64,000 nucleotides of DNA, taken from positions 2,852,001 through 2,916,000 of the forward strand of contig NZ_CP102247.1 in NCBI RefSeq assembly GCF_024599655.1, given 5' to 3'. This DNA is from Enterobacter asburiae (GTDB taxonomy: Bacteria > Pseudomonadota > Gammaproteobacteria > Enterobacterales > Enterobacteriaceae). The translations under genes were made by a program, and so were the position numbers. The first letter of the stretch is position 1. Every line of letters starts with the position of its first letter. The notes below the pieces were generated by a model. That model was not told the origin of the DNA. It saw only the letters and a list, made by a program, of their open reading frames with translations, and did no database searches. Below, piece after piece: positions 9,092 to 17,529 of this stretch.

Positions 9092-9173
9092 ACTCACCTC
9101 CCGATAGCCACTCTCACCTACAGTGAAGACGCTAAACGCGCCGCGTGCAAGGCCTATATCACAGATTTATGGC

Positions 9174-9206
9174 ATTAAGGTTTCACTAATCTTCCCTCTC
9201 TATACT
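9174..9206 (+). promoter_or_regulatory. Possible PmrA box and -10 of the eptA-like gene
   Basis: ATTAAG (9174-9179), 5 bases, then ACTAAT (9185-9190) resemble the PmrA repeat YTTAAK-N5-YTTAAK, with one and two mismatches. TATACT at 9201-9206 lies 10 bases further on, the expected spacing for a PmrA-activated promoter. The second half is weak, so this is a candidate only. Confidence 0.35.
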
Positions 9207-9240
9207 CGGCCCATCATGACAATGACAGGTTCACCGATCG

Positions 9241-10866
9241 ATGTGGTTAATCAAAAAGTTACAATGTAACGACATTAAATTTACTCTGGGCTGTGCACTC
9301 TTCTTTACTCTGCTTAACGGGCTGTTTATCCAGCGCAGCTGGGCCATTATTGGCCCTGTGCATCTTCACGACTTCCTGTTTGCCGCCTCCGTCCCGCTGG
9401 TGCTGTTTTGCGGTTGGGTGATTGTTTTTAGCCTGCTGAATATCCCGTATCTCCGCAAGCCGCTGCTGATTGTGTTGACGATCGGATGCGCTGCAGCAAC
9501 CTACTTTATGTACACCTATGGCGCGGTGATCGATCAGAACATGATTGTGAACGTGTTCGAAACCAACTCTCAGGAAGCGACCGCCCTGGTGACCCCGCAG
9601 ATGATCCTGTGGATTGTCATTGCCGGCCTCGTGCCTTCCGCGGTGCTGGCGTTGACCCGTATTCGTACCGGGAAATGGTGGTATGCCCTGCTGACGCGGG
9701 TTGCCGCGATGCTCGGCGCCCTGCTGGTGATTATCCTGATTGCCGCGCTGTTTTATAAAGACTACGCGTCGCTGTTCCGCAATAACAAAAGCATCGTCAA
9801 AATGGTCACCCCGGCGAACTATGTCAGCGCCGTGGTGAAGTACAGCAAAATGCGCTGGTTTGCCGGCGATCAAACGCTGGTTCGCATTGGTGAAGATGCC
9901 CATAAAGGGCCACTGATTACCGGTCAACAAAAGAAAACCGTTCTGGTGCTTGTCGTCGGCGAAGCGTCTCGCGCGGCAAACTACTCCCTGAACGGTTACG
10001 GGCGCGAAACCAACCCGGAACTGAAAAAGCAGGATGTGATTAACTTCCCGCAGGCCTCCTCGTGTGGGACTGAAACCGCGGTCTCCGTTCCCTGTATGTT
10101 CTCCGGCATGACGCGCAGCAAATACGATGCCGACCTGGCTCACCATCGCGAAGGACTGCTCGACGTGCTCAAGCATGCGGGTATCAACCTGCTGTGGCGC
10201 GACAACGACGGCGGCTGTAAAGGTGCCTGCGATCGCATCCCTCATACCGACATGACGCAGTGGAATCTGGATCAGTTCTGCAAAGACAAATCCTGTATTG
10301 ACGATGTCAATTTCTACCGTCTGGACAACGTGCTGGATGGCGTGAAGCAAGACACGGTGCTGGTTATCCACCTGATGGGGAGCCACGGTCCGGCATACTA
10401 TCGCCGTTACCCGGACAACTTCCGTAAATTCACCCCAACCTGCGACACCAATGAAATTCAGGATTGCGATCATCAGGCGCTGATGAACACCTATGACAAC
10501 ACCATCCTCTATACCGACAGCATGGTCAGCAAAACCATTGATGCGCTGAAAGCGCGCCAGGGAAGCATGAACACCGCGCTGATTTATCTCTCAGATCACG
10601 GTGAATCGCTGGGTGAAAGCGGTATTTATCTGCACGGTACGCCGTACATGCTGGCACCGGAGCAGCAAACGCATATTCCGTTTATGTTCTGGCTGTCACC
10701 GGATTACGCGAAAAACTTTGGCGTAAACGAACAGTGTTTGCGTGACCATGCAGCAAAAAATGCGGTTTCTCAGGACAATTTGTTCTCGACCGTACTGGGT
10801 ATGATGGACGTGAAATCAACGGTTTATCAACAGCAGCTGGATATCCTGAGCGCATGTCGCCAGTAA
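9241..10866 (+). CDS. eptA: EptA-type lipid A phosphoethanolamine transferase
   Basis: A 541-residue inner-membrane enzyme of the EptA/MCR family that transfers phosphoethanolamine from phosphatidylethanolamine to lipid A, lowering polymyxin binding. Five membrane helices occupy about residues 15-172, and the rest is a periplasmic alkaline-phosphatase-like domain. VGEASRA carries zinc ligand Glu241; SCGTETAVSVPC carries the nucleophile Thr279 between disulfide cysteines 275 and 285; LSDHGESLGE supplies further zinc ligands. In K-12 eptA lies beside pmrAB, so this location between ydhL and nemR is different. The ATG at 9241 has only a weak ribosome site. It could be a second paralogue. Confidence 0.88.
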   Translation: MWLIKKLQCNDIKFTLGCALFFTLLNGLFIQRSWAIIGPVHLHDFLFAASVPLVLFCGWVIVFSLLNIPYLRKPLLIVLTIGCAAATYFMYTYGAVIDQNMIVNVFETNSQEATALVTPQMILWIVIAGLVPSAVLALTRIRTGKWWYALLTRVAAMLGALLVIILIAALFYKDYASLFRNNKSIVKMVTPANYVSAVVKYSKMRWFAGDQTLVRIGEDAHKGPLITGQQKKTVLVLVVGEASRAANYSLNGYGRETNPELKKQDVINFPQASSCGTETAVSVPCMFSGMTRSKYDADLAHHREGLLDVLKHAGINLLWRDNDGGCKGACDRIPHTDMTQWNLDQFCKDKSCIDDVNFYRLDNVLDGVKQDTVLVIHLMGSHGPAYYRRYPDNFRKFTPTCDTNEIQDCDHQALMNTYDNTILYTDSMVSKTIDALKARQGSMNTALIYLSDHGESLGESGIYLHGTPYMLAPEQQTHIPFMFWLSPDYAKNFGVNEQCLRDHAAKNAVSQDNLFSTVLGMMDVKSTVYQQQLDILSACRQ

Positions 10867-10878
10867 ACGCGCTTGCAT

Positions 10879-10894
10879 TAGACCGAACGGTCTA
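10879..10894 (+). promoter_or_regulatory. NemR operator upstream of nemR
   Basis: TAGACCGAACGGTCTA is a perfect palindrome ending 13 bases before the nemR ATG. It matches the TAGACC-N4-GGTCTA NemR box through which the repressor controls nemRA-gloA. Confidence 0.9.
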
Positions 10895-10907
10895 TTAGAG
10901 TGCGGCC

Positions 10908-11507
10908 ATGAGCAGAAATACTGAACACGATACCCGCGAACATTTACTGGCGACCGGCGAGCAGCTTTGCATGCATCGCGGGTTTACCGGTATGGGGTTG
11001 AGCGAGTTGTTAAAAACCGCTGAGGTACCGAAGGGGTCGTTTTACCACTACTTTCGGTCCAAAGAGGCCTTCGGCGTGGCGATGCTGGAGCGTCATTATG
11101 CTGGCTACCACCAGCGTCTGGCGACCCACTTTGCATCGGGTGAAGGCAACTACCGGGATCGTGTTCTGAACTACTATCAGGAAACGCTGAACCAGTTCTG
11201 TCAGCAGGGCATCATCAGCGGTTGCCTGACCGTTAAGCTGTCTGCAGAAGTGTGCGATCTTTCTGAAGATATGCGCACGGCGATGGATAAAGGTGCCCGC
11301 GGCGTTATCGCCCTGCTGGCCCAGGCGCTGGAGAAAGGCCGCGATGAAAAAACGCTGGCCTTTTCCGGCGAGCCGCTAACCCAGGCGCAGGTATTATATG
11401 CGCTCTGGCTAGGCGCTAACCTGCAGGCAAAAATTTCGCGCAGTGCCGTGCCGCTGGAAAGCGCGCTGGCACATGTGAAAATCAGTATTACTGCGCCTGG
11501 CGTATAG
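10908..11507 (+). CDS. nemR: TetR-family electrophile/HOCl-sensing repressor NemR
   Basis: A dimeric TetR repressor of nemRA-gloA. Release from DNA follows modification of Cys106 by hypochlorous acid, quinones, methylglyoxal or N-ethylmaleimide. Cys106 is present in GIISGCLTVK. The DNA-binding helix is SELLKTAEVPKGSFYHYF (about residues 32-49). Its 199 residues equal the K-12 length. nemA follows after 53 bases and a second operator-like element. Confidence 0.97.
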   Translation: MSRNTEHDTREHLLATGEQLCMHRGFTGMGLSELLKTAEVPKGSFYHYFRSKEAFGVAMLERHYAGYHQRLATHFASGEGNYRDRVLNYYQETLNQFCQQGIISGCLTVKLSAEVCDLSEDMRTAMDKGARGVIALLAQALEKGRDEKTLAFSGEPLTQAQVLYALWLGANLQAKISRSAVPLESALAHVKISITAPGV

Positions 11508-11533
11508 CAGGCGTTTTTATTTACCTTATTACT

Positions 11534-11547
11534 AGTCGACTGGTCTA
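11534..11547 (+). promoter_or_regulatory. Operator-like palindrome upstream of nemA
   Basis: TAGTCGACTGGTCTA retains one full NemR half-site (GGTCTA) and a degenerate partner (TAGTC). It lies 13 bases before the nemA ATG, the same distance at which the strong NemR box precedes nemR. It could be a weak secondary site. Confidence 0.4.
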
Positions 11548-11560
11548 CTCAGGAGTCTTT

Positions 11561-12658
11561 ATGTCAGCTGAAAAATTATTTACCCCCTTAAAAGTGGGTG
11601 CCGTCACTGCGCCAAACCGCGTGTTTATGGCTCCGCTTACCCGTCTGCGCAGCATTGAGCCGGGTGACATCCCAACCCCACTGATGGGTGAATACTATCG
11701 TCAGCGCGCAAGCTCTGGCCTGATCATCACCGAAGCCACGCAGATTTCTGCTCAGGCTAAGGGTTATGCGGGTGCGCCGGGTCTTCACAGCCCGGAACAG
11801 ATCGCCGCATGGAAGAAAATCACCGCGGGCGTTCACGCTGAAGAGGGTCGCATTGCGGTCCAGCTGTGGCATACCGGTCGTATCTCTCACAGCAGCATTC
11901 AGCCTGGCGGCCAGGCACCGGTCTCCGCTTCGGCCCTGAGCGCAAATACCCGTACGTCCCTGCGTGATGAAAACGGCAATGCGATCCGCGTGGATACCTC
12001 TATGCCGCGCGCGCTTGAGCTGGACGAGATCCCGGGTATCGTGAACGACTTCCGCCAGGCCGTGGCCAACGCTCGTGAAGCCGGTTTTGACCTGATTGAG
12101 CTGCACTCCGCCCATGGCTATCTGCTGCACCAGTTCCTGTCACCGTCGTCTAACCATCGCACCGACCAGTACGGCGGCAGCGTTGAAAACCGCGCTCGCC
12201 TGGTGCTGGAAGTGGTTGACGCTGTATGCCAGGAGTGGAGCCCGGACCGTATCGGGATCCGCGTCTCCCCAATCGGTTCTTTCCAGAACGTCGACAACGG
12301 TCCGAACGAAGAAGCTGATGCTCTGTACCTGATCGAAGAGCTGGCTAAACGTGGCATCGCCTATCTGCACATGTCCGAGCCGGACTGGGCTGGCGGTAAG
12401 CCTTACACGGACGCATTCCGTCAGAAAGTGCGCGAGCGTTTCCACGGGGTGATCATCGGCGCGGGGGCTTATACCCCAGAGAAAGCCGAAGACCTGATCG
12501 GCAAAGGGCTGATTGATGCCGTCGCGTTTGGCCGCGACTACATCGCCAACCCGGATCTGGTTGCCCGCCTGCAGAAAAAAGCGGCCCTGAACCCGCAGCG
12601 CCCTGAAAGCTTCTACGGCGGCGGCGCGGAAGGCTACACCGACTACCCTTCTCTGTAA
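11561..12658 (+). CDS. nemA: N-ethylmaleimide reductase (old yellow enzyme)
   Basis: An FMN-containing old yellow enzyme of 365 residues that uses NADPH to reduce activated alkenes, N-ethylmaleimide, nitrate esters and nitroaromatics. It is one TIM barrel. MAPLTRLRS and QLWHTGRIS lie in the FMN pocket; ELHSAHGYLLHQFLSP carries the His-x-x-His/Tyr substrate-binding region; FGRDYIANPDL closes the phosphate site. The start follows AGGAG. It belongs to the nemRA-gloA detoxification operon and is followed by a hairpin before gloA. Confidence 0.97.
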   Translation: MSAEKLFTPLKVGAVTAPNRVFMAPLTRLRSIEPGDIPTPLMGEYYRQRASSGLIITEATQISAQAKGYAGAPGLHSPEQIAAWKKITAGVHAEEGRIAVQLWHTGRISHSSIQPGGQAPVSASALSANTRTSLRDENGNAIRVDTSMPRALELDEIPGIVNDFRQAVANAREAGFDLIELHSAHGYLLHQFLSPSSNHRTDQYGGSVENRARLVLEVVDAVCQEWSPDRIGIRVSPIGSFQNVDNGPNEEADALYLIEELAKRGIAYLHMSEPDWAGGKPYTDAFRQKVRERFHGVIIGAGAYTPEKAEDLIGKGLIDAVAFGRDYIANPDLVARLQKKAALNPQRPESFYGGGAEGYTDYPSL

Positions 12659-12676
12659 TCTCGCCGTTGTTCATTG

Positions 12677-12700
12677 ATAGCGGCGATACTTCGCCGCTAT
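12677..12700 (+). terminator. Hairpin between nemA and gloA
   Basis: A 10-bp perfect stem (12677-12686 with 12691-12700) with loop TACT. There is no T run after it, so it may be a partial terminator or mRNA stabiliser letting gloA be co-transcribed with nemRA. Confidence 0.5.
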
Positions 12701-12758
12701 ACTAAAACATCGTTTCTGTTCAAAAAGACAGTCTATTTCATTGGTTAATGAGGAAATT

Positions 12759-13166
12759 ATGCGCCTACTTCACACCATGCTGCGCGTTGGCGATCTGCAA
12801 CGTTCCATTGATTTCTACACTAACGTACTGGGCATGAAGCTGCTGCGCACCAGCGAAAACCCGGAATACAAATACTCGCTGGCGTTCGTGGGTTACGGCC
12901 CGGAAACGGATGAAGCGGTGATCGAGCTGACCTACAACTGGGGCGTAGACAGCTATGAGCTGGGCACTGCCTACGGCCACATCGCGCTGGAAGTGGACAA
13001 CGCGGCCGAAGCGTGTGAGCGCATTCGCAGCAACGGCGGTAACGTTACGCGCGAAGCGGGCCCGGTAAAAGGCGGCACCACCGTGATTGCGTTCGTGGAA
13101 GATCCGGACGGTTACAAAATCGAGCTGATTGAAGCCAAAGACGCGGGTCGCGGTCTGGGCAACTGA
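12759..13166 (+). CDS. gloA: Glyoxalase I (lactoylglutathione lyase)
   Basis: A 135-residue metal-dependent (nickel in E. coli) glyoxalase that converts the methylglyoxal-glutathione hemithioacetal to S-lactoylglutathione. Metal ligands are visible as His5 (MRLLHTML), Glu in VIELTYNWG, His in YGHIALEV, and the C-terminal Glu in GYKIELIE. The ATG at 12759 follows GAGG and gives the K-12 length; an upstream GTG would add six residues. It is co-regulated with nemRA by NemR in E. coli. Confidence 0.98.
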   Translation: MRLLHTMLRVGDLQRSIDFYTNVLGMKLLRTSENPEYKYSLAFVGYGPETDEAVIELTYNWGVDSYELGTAYGHIALEVDNAAEACERIRSNGGNVTREAGPVKGGTTVIAFVEDPDGYKIELIEAKDAGRGLGN

Positions 13167-13173
13167 TCCCTCA

Positions 13174-13198
13174 GGGCGCAACATGCGCCCGTTGTTTT
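13174..13198 (+). terminator. gloA terminator
   Basis: Stem GGGCGCA/TGCGCCC (13174-13180 with 13184-13190), loop ACA, then GTTGTTTT. It starts 7 bases after the gloA stop. Confidence 0.8.
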
Positions 13199-13261
13199 AC
13201 TGCATCACCCTGCAAAATTTGCCATAATGCGCTCTGCTTTTTCCCCTTGTAAGAGACCCTG

Positions 13262-13921
13262 ATGTCCGATAACGCTCAATATAGCGGTCTGTGCGACCGT
13301 TTTCGTGGTTTTTATCCCGTTGTCATTGATGTTGAAACAGCCGGATTTAACGCTAAAACCGATGCGCTGCTCGAAATTGCCGCCATCACGCTGAAGATGG
13401 ATGAACAGGGCTGGCTTATCCCGGACACCACGCTGCATTTCCACGTTGAACCTTTCGAAGGGGCAAACTTACAGCCGGAAGCGCTGGCGTTTAACGGTAT
13501 CGATCCGCATAACCCGCTGCGTGGTGCAGTGAGTGAATATGATGCGCTGCACGCCATTTTTAAAATGGTGCGTAAAGGCATGAAAGAGAGTAACTGCAGC
13601 CGCGCCATCATGGTGGCCCATAACGCCACCTTCGATCACAGCTTTACCATGGCCGCCGCCGAGCGCGCCGCGCTTAAACGCAACCCCTTCCATCCTTTTG
13701 TGACCTTCGACACCGCCGCCCTGAGCGGCCTGGCCCTGGGACAAACGGTGTTATCAAAGGCCTGCATCACGGCAGGAATTGAGTTTGACGGCACGCAGGC
13801 ACATTCCGCTTTATACGATACGGAGCGCACCGCAGAGCTGTTCTGTGAGATCGTCAACCGCTGGAAGCGTCTGGGCGGCTGGCCGCTGCCGATGGGTGAT
13901 GAGGCCGAGCGCCAATCGTAG
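13262..13921 (+). CDS. rnt: Ribonuclease T
   Basis: A 3'-5' exoribonuclease of 219 residues (215 in K-12) that trims tRNA 3' ends and matures 5S and 23S rRNA. It is a DEDDh exonuclease: VIDVETAGF holds the first Asp-Glu pair, VAHNATFDHSF the next Asp, and AHSALYDTERTAELF the catalytic His and last Asp. The ATG at 13262 is near the end of the gloA terminator region. In K-12, lhr follows rnt; here a REP unit and the grxD terminator follow. Confidence 0.97.
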   Translation: MSDNAQYSGLCDRFRGFYPVVIDVETAGFNAKTDALLEIAAITLKMDEQGWLIPDTTLHFHVEPFEGANLQPEALAFNGIDPHNPLRGAVSEYDALHAIFKMVRKGMKESNCSRAIMVAHNATFDHSFTMAAAERAALKRNPFHPFVTFDTAALSGLALGQTVLSKACITAGIEFDGTQAHSALYDTERTAELFCEIVNRWKRLGGWPLPMGDEAERQS

Positions 13922-13947
13922 GTCGGGTAAGCGCAGCGCCACCCGAC
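13921..13947 (+). repeat. REP (BIME) palindromic unit after rnt
   Basis: GTCGGGT (13922-13928) and ACCCGAC (13941-13947) bracket GCGCAGCGCC, the usual enterobacterial REP core. It begins at the last base of the rnt stop codon. A related unit follows the fdhF-like gene at 54353-54378. Confidence 0.8.
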
Positions 13948-13951
13948 AAAA

Positions 13952-13983
13952 AAAAAAGCGACCACATAGCGGGTCGCTTTTTT
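13952..13983 (-). terminator. grxD terminator
   Basis: Stem AGCGACC/GGTCGCT (13957-13963 with 13972-13978) flanked by A and T runs. It can terminate grxD on the minus strand and rnt on the plus strand. Confidence 0.85.
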
Positions 13984-13997
13984 ATTTCAGCAGAAAA

Positions 13998-14345
13998 TTA
14001 CTCTGCGTCCGGCTCTTCAGTTTTGTACTTCGCTGCCGTCTCTTTGATCAGCTGCTGCAGTTCGCCGCGCTGATACATTTCAATCAGGATATCGCAGCCG
14101 CCTACCAGTTCACCGTCAACCCACAGCTGTGGGAAAGTCGGCCAGTTAGCGTACTTTGGCAGCTCAGCGCGGATGTCCGGGTTCTGCAGGATATCAACGT
14201 AAGCAAAACGCTCACCACAGGCTGACAGTGCCTGAACCGCTTGTGCGGAGAAGCCGCAGCTTGGCAGCTTCGGAGAACCTTTCATATACAGCAGAATCGG
14301 GTTTTCAGCGATCTGGCGCTGGATTTTTTCAATAGTGGTGCTCAT
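13998..14345 (-). CDS. grxD: Monothiol glutaredoxin 4
   Basis: A 115-residue monothiol glutaredoxin that binds a bridging [2Fe-2S] cluster with glutathione and partners BolA-type proteins in iron-sulfur trafficking. The CGFS active site starts at Cys30 in KLPSCGFSAQ. TFPQLWVDGELVGGCDI is the glutathione-binding region. The length equals K-12 Grx4. It is divergent from mepH, and lhr is absent downstream. Confidence 0.97.
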   Translation of the reverse strand: MSTTIEKIQRQIAENPILLYMKGSPKLPSCGFSAQAVQALSACGERFAYVDILQNPDIRAELPKYANWPTFPQLWVDGELVGGCDILIEMYQRGELQQLIKETAAKYKTEEPDAE

Positions 14346-14683
14346 GTCTTGCTTCCTTTAACATCTGTTACGGCATTCGTCTGACATTGTAGCGGGTCAG
14401 ACTGGCATCGGAAAATAACATTTTTGTCACGTTTATACATTCTACCCCGAGTCACGAAAAGTTGCATTGCAAATGGTGTTTACCCCTGCGGCGGTCAGGG
14501 TTTTGCTTAGGGAGTGGGCAATTGTGCGACAGAACGATGAATTTTTTTGCACTTGCTAACGAAACACGCTTGTAGATTGAAAAATGCTATTAACTTTCTG
14601 GGTTTTTATAGATTAGAATCGACGGGCTTTGTAAATCACACGCGGGTATTATTGATAACCTGCATTTATCAGGGGACTGCCCA
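14346..14683. other. Divergent grxD/mepH intergenic region
   Basis: 338 bases without a convincing ORF. It should carry the promoters of grxD and mepH, and it becomes AT-rich over 14520-14640. I see no recognisable operator or RNA gene. Confidence 0.5.
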
Positions 14684-15457
14684 GTGGCGCGGATAAATAA
14701 AATCTCGATCACGCTCTGTGCTTTACTGTTTACTTCACTCACTTTCACGCCAGTGGCAAACGCCTCTCAGCAGGCGCGGCATTCTGCTGTACAAAAAAAC
14801 CATCTGGTGAAAGCCACAGAACGTAAGAAAAAAACCACCGCTAAGAACGACAAGAAAAAAATACCGGCTCAAACGAAACAGACCGCTTCCAGCAAGACGA
14901 AAACAAAACCTACCCGCACTGCCCACTCCGCCAAAAATAAAGCTTCGCAAACCGCCGCTAACCTCGTTACTGAAAAATGCATCACGCGTAAAGGCCACAA
15001 GGCGAAATGCACGAAGGTCACGAAAATAGCGGAAGTGCATAAAGTGCGAGTACAGAAAGCGCAAAAAACCGCGATGAACAAACTGATGGGGCAGATTGGC
15101 AAACCCTATCACTGGGGTGGCAGCTCGCCGCGTACCGGTTTTGACTGCAGCGGCCTCGTCTATTACGCCTATAAAGATCTGGTCAAATTCCGCATTCCTC
15201 GTACCGCCAATGAGATGTACCACCTTCGCGATGCCTCTCCGGTTGACCGCGGTGAGCTGGAAAACGGCGATCTGGTGTTCTTCCGCACCCAGGGTCGCGG
15301 CACGGCTGACCACGTCGGCGTCTATGTCGGCAACGGGAAATTCATCCAGTCACCGCGTAGCGGCCAGGATATTCAGATCACCTCTCTCAGTGAAGACTAC
15401 TGGGTACGCCACTACGTCGGCGCGCGTCGCGTGATGACGCCAAAAACCATTCGCTAA
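14684..15457 (+). CDS. mepH: NlpC/P60 murein DD-endopeptidase MepH
   Basis: A periplasmic hydrolase that cleaves D-Ala-mDAP cross-links to allow murein expansion. The GTG start at 14684 follows AGGGGA and matches the K-12 start MARIN. A signal peptide ends near ANAS (residue 28). A long Lys/Thr/Ala-rich linker (about 30-125) precedes the NlpC/P60 domain. The catalytic Cys155 lies in GFDCSGLVYYAY and His210 in TADHVGVYVG. It has 257 residues against 271 in K-12; the shortening is in the low-complexity linker. Confidence 0.95.
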   Translation: MARINKISITLCALLFTSLTFTPVANASQQARHSAVQKNHLVKATERKKKTTAKNDKKKIPAQTKQTASSKTKTKPTRTAHSAKNKASQTAANLVTEKCITRKGHKAKCTKVTKIAEVHKVRVQKAQKTAMNKLMGQIGKPYHWGGSSPRTGFDCSGLVYYAYKDLVKFRIPRTANEMYHLRDASPVDRGELENGDLVFFRTQGRGTADHVGVYVGNGKFIQSPRSGQDIQITSLSEDYWVRHYVGARRVMTPKTIR

Positions 15458-15463
15458 CCCCTG

Positions 15464-15485
15464 CCCTGCCACATTCGTGGCGGGG
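15464..15485 (+). terminator. mepH terminator hairpin
   Basis: A 9-bp stem with one G-T pair (15464-15472 with 15477-15485), loop ATTC, 6 bases after the mepH stop. A T-rich stretch follows after a short gap. Confidence 0.6.
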
Positions 15486-15579
15486 TAAGTTCCTCTTTTG
15501 CATAACCTTTCAATTTGCTATCCTGTCCCTGTTGTCTGTGTGGTTATTGGCAACGCAAAATACAATAAGGAGAGAAGCA

Positions 15580-16161
15580 ATGTCGTTCGAATTACCTGCA
15601 CTACCGTATGCAAAAGACGCCCTGGCACCGCACATTTCGGCGGAAACCCTGGAATATCATTACGGCAAGCATCACCAGACGTACGTCACCAACCTGAACA
15701 ATCTGATCAAGGGCACCGATTTTGAAGGCAAAACGCTGGAAGAGATCGTTCGCAGCTCAGAGGGTGGCGTATTTAACAACGCCGCTCAGGTGTGGAACCA
15801 CACCTTCTACTGGCACTGCCTGGCGCCGAATGCCGGCGGTGAACCTGCCGGTGAACTGGCTACCGCTATCACTGCCGCATTTGGCAGCTTCGCGGATTTC
15901 AAAGCGAAATTTACCGATGCAGCCATCAAGAACTTCGGTTCTGGCTGGACGTGGCTGGTTAAAGAGGCGGATGGCAAACTGGCTATCGTTTCCACCTCTA
16001 ACGCGGGCACCCCGCTGACCACCAGCGCTAAGCCGCTGATGACCGTAGACGTTTGGGAACACGCTTACTACATTGATTACCGCAACGCGCGCCCGAACTA
16101 CCTGGAGCACTTCTGGGCACTGGTTAACTGGGACTTTGTCGCGAAGAACTTCGCCGCGTAA
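15580..16161 (+). CDS. sodB: Iron superoxide dismutase
   Basis: A cytoplasmic Fe-SOD of 193 residues, the K-12 length. Iron ligands are His27 (EYHYGKHH), His in WNHTFYWH, and the Asp and His of VDVWEHAYYIDYR. The start is the ATG at 15580 with AAGGAGAG 8 bases upstream; a further 16 in-frame upstream codons have no support. In E. coli sodB mRNA is a RyhB target near its ribosome site; the leader here could be too, but I could not test pairing. A strong terminator follows. Confidence 0.98.
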   Translation: MSFELPALPYAKDALAPHISAETLEYHYGKHHQTYVTNLNNLIKGTDFEGKTLEEIVRSSEGGVFNNAAQVWNHTFYWHCLAPNAGGEPAGELATAITAAFGSFADFKAKFTDAAIKNFGSGWTWLVKEADGKLAIVSTSNAGTPLTTSAKPLMTVDVWEHAYYIDYRNARPNYLEHFWALVNWDFVAKNFAA

Positions 16162-16166
16162 GAGAC

Positions 16167-16196
16167 ACGCAGAAGGGTTCGCCCTTCTGCGTTTTT
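16167..16196 (+). terminator. sodB terminator
   Basis: An 11-bp stem ACGCAGAAGGG/CCCTTCTGCGT (16167-16177 with 16182-16192) with a TTCG loop and TTTT following, 5 bases after the sodB stop. Confidence 0.95.
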
Positions 16197-16199
16197 GGT

Positions 16200-17366
16200 T
16201 TATTCCGCAGCGCAGGCTGCTTCAGGCTGTTTACGACCCGACATCATCACCAGCAGCAGGCCGAGCGCGGCAATAATCGCCCCCATCACCGGCACAAAGC
16301 TGTATCCCAGTCCCCCTGAAATCACGGCCCCACCGGCCGCCGCACCGAGCGCATTGCCCAGGTTGAAGGCACCGATGTTGACCGAAGATGAGAGGCCCGG
16401 CGCTTCATGCGCGACGCGCATCACGCGCATCTGCAGCGGCGGCACCACGGCAAAGGTGGCAGCACCCCAGACGACCATCGCGATCGCGACCCCAAACTCA
16501 TTACGCGCCAGCCACGGAATGGCGATCATGATGACAATCAGCAGGGTTAAGAAGCCCTTCAGCGTCCCGCTCACGGAACGGTCGGCAAATTTCCCGCCGA
16601 GATAGTTACCGATCGAGAAGCCCACGCCAATCAGCACCAGCATCGCGGTCACAAAGAGTGGCGTTGCGTGGGTGATGTCATGCAATACCGGTGAAATATA
16701 GGTGTAGAGGGTAAACATCGCCCCTGCCCCCAGCACGGTGGTGAGCAGCGCGGAGAGCACCTGCGGACGCATCAGCACCGACAGTTCTCTACGCACGTCA
16801 GGACGTTCCCCCGCGCTGCCTTTCGGCAAGGAGAAGAACAACGCCACCATCGCAACCACGCCCAGCCCGGCAGTCGCCAGGAAGGACATACGCCAGCCGA
16901 TCGCTTCCCCCAGCCAGGTTGCCGCAGGCACCCCGCCGATGTTGGCAATCGTTAGCCCCATAAACATGGTTGCCACGGCGCTCGCCTGCTTATGTTTTGG
17001 CACCACGCTGGCAGCCACGACCGACCCCAGCCCAAAGAACGCGCCGTGGTTAAGGCTGGTCAGAATGCGTGACAGCATCAATGTGGTGTAGTCCGGCGCA
17101 ATCGCCGAAAGCACGTTGCCCAGGGTGAAGATCGCCATCAGGAAAATCAGCGCATTGCGGCGCGCGCGGTGCGAAAGCAGAAGCGTCATCAGCGGCGCCC
17201 CTACCATCACGCCGATAGCGTAGGCGCTGATTAACATGCCTGCCGCAGGGATCGAGACGTCTACGCCCCGGGCAATAACGGGCAGTAACCCCATCGGGGA
17301 GAATTCAGTGGTGCCAATCCCAAAAGCGCCAATCGCCAGGGCCAGCAGGGGAAAATTGATTTTCAT
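16200..17366 (-). CDS. ydhP: Major facilitator superfamily transporter YdhP
   Basis: A 388-residue inner-membrane drug:H+ antiporter-type MFS protein with twelve predicted helices. GTTEFSPMGLLPVIA in helix 1 is typical of the arabinose-efflux/YdhP group, and GAPLMTLLLSHRARRNAL is the loop 2-3 MFS signature. The length is within one residue of K-12. The substrate is unknown. The gene is convergent with sodB and shares its terminator region. Confidence 0.94.
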   Translation of the reverse strand: MKINFPLLALAIGAFGIGTTEFSPMGLLPVIARGVDVSIPAAGMLISAYAIGVMVGAPLMTLLLSHRARRNALIFLMAIFTLGNVLSAIAPDYTTLMLSRILTSLNHGAFFGLGSVVAASVVPKHKQASAVATMFMGLTIANIGGVPAATWLGEAIGWRMSFLATAGLGVVAMVALFFSLPKGSAGERPDVRRELSVLMRPQVLSALLTTVLGAGAMFTLYTYISPVLHDITHATPLFVTAMLVLIGVGFSIGNYLGGKFADRSVSGTLKGFLTLLIVIMIAIPWLARNEFGVAIAMVVWGAATFAVVPPLQMRVMRVAHEAPGLSSSVNIGAFNLGNALGAAAGGAVISGGLGYSFVPVMGAIIAALGLLLVMMSGRKQPEAACAAE

Positions 17367-17500
17367 GCGTCAACTCCGGATGCCGTGTCATGTGGTGACA
17401 CAGAACAAAGAAGCGGAAAGCATGACATCAATCACAAAAAATGAGAAGTTAACAAAATGGCAAAAGATTTTTGCCAGAGAAGTAACAATCCGGGGAGTCG

Positions 17501-17522
17501 GGAGGGAGAAGGCTCTCCCTCC
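17501..17522 (-). terminator. Inverted repeat after ynhF
   Basis: GGAGGGAGA/TCTCCCTCC (17501-17509 with 17514-17522), loop AGGC, 7 bases downstream of the ynhF stop on the minus strand. It lacks a T run, so termination may be partial and ynhF may read into ydhP. Confidence 0.55.
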
Positions 17523-17529
17523 GCGTAAA

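Noticed and set aside
9259..10473. 404-codon minus-strand ORF
   Set aside because: Antisense shadow of the eptA-like gene, His/Gln-rich with no recognisable fold.
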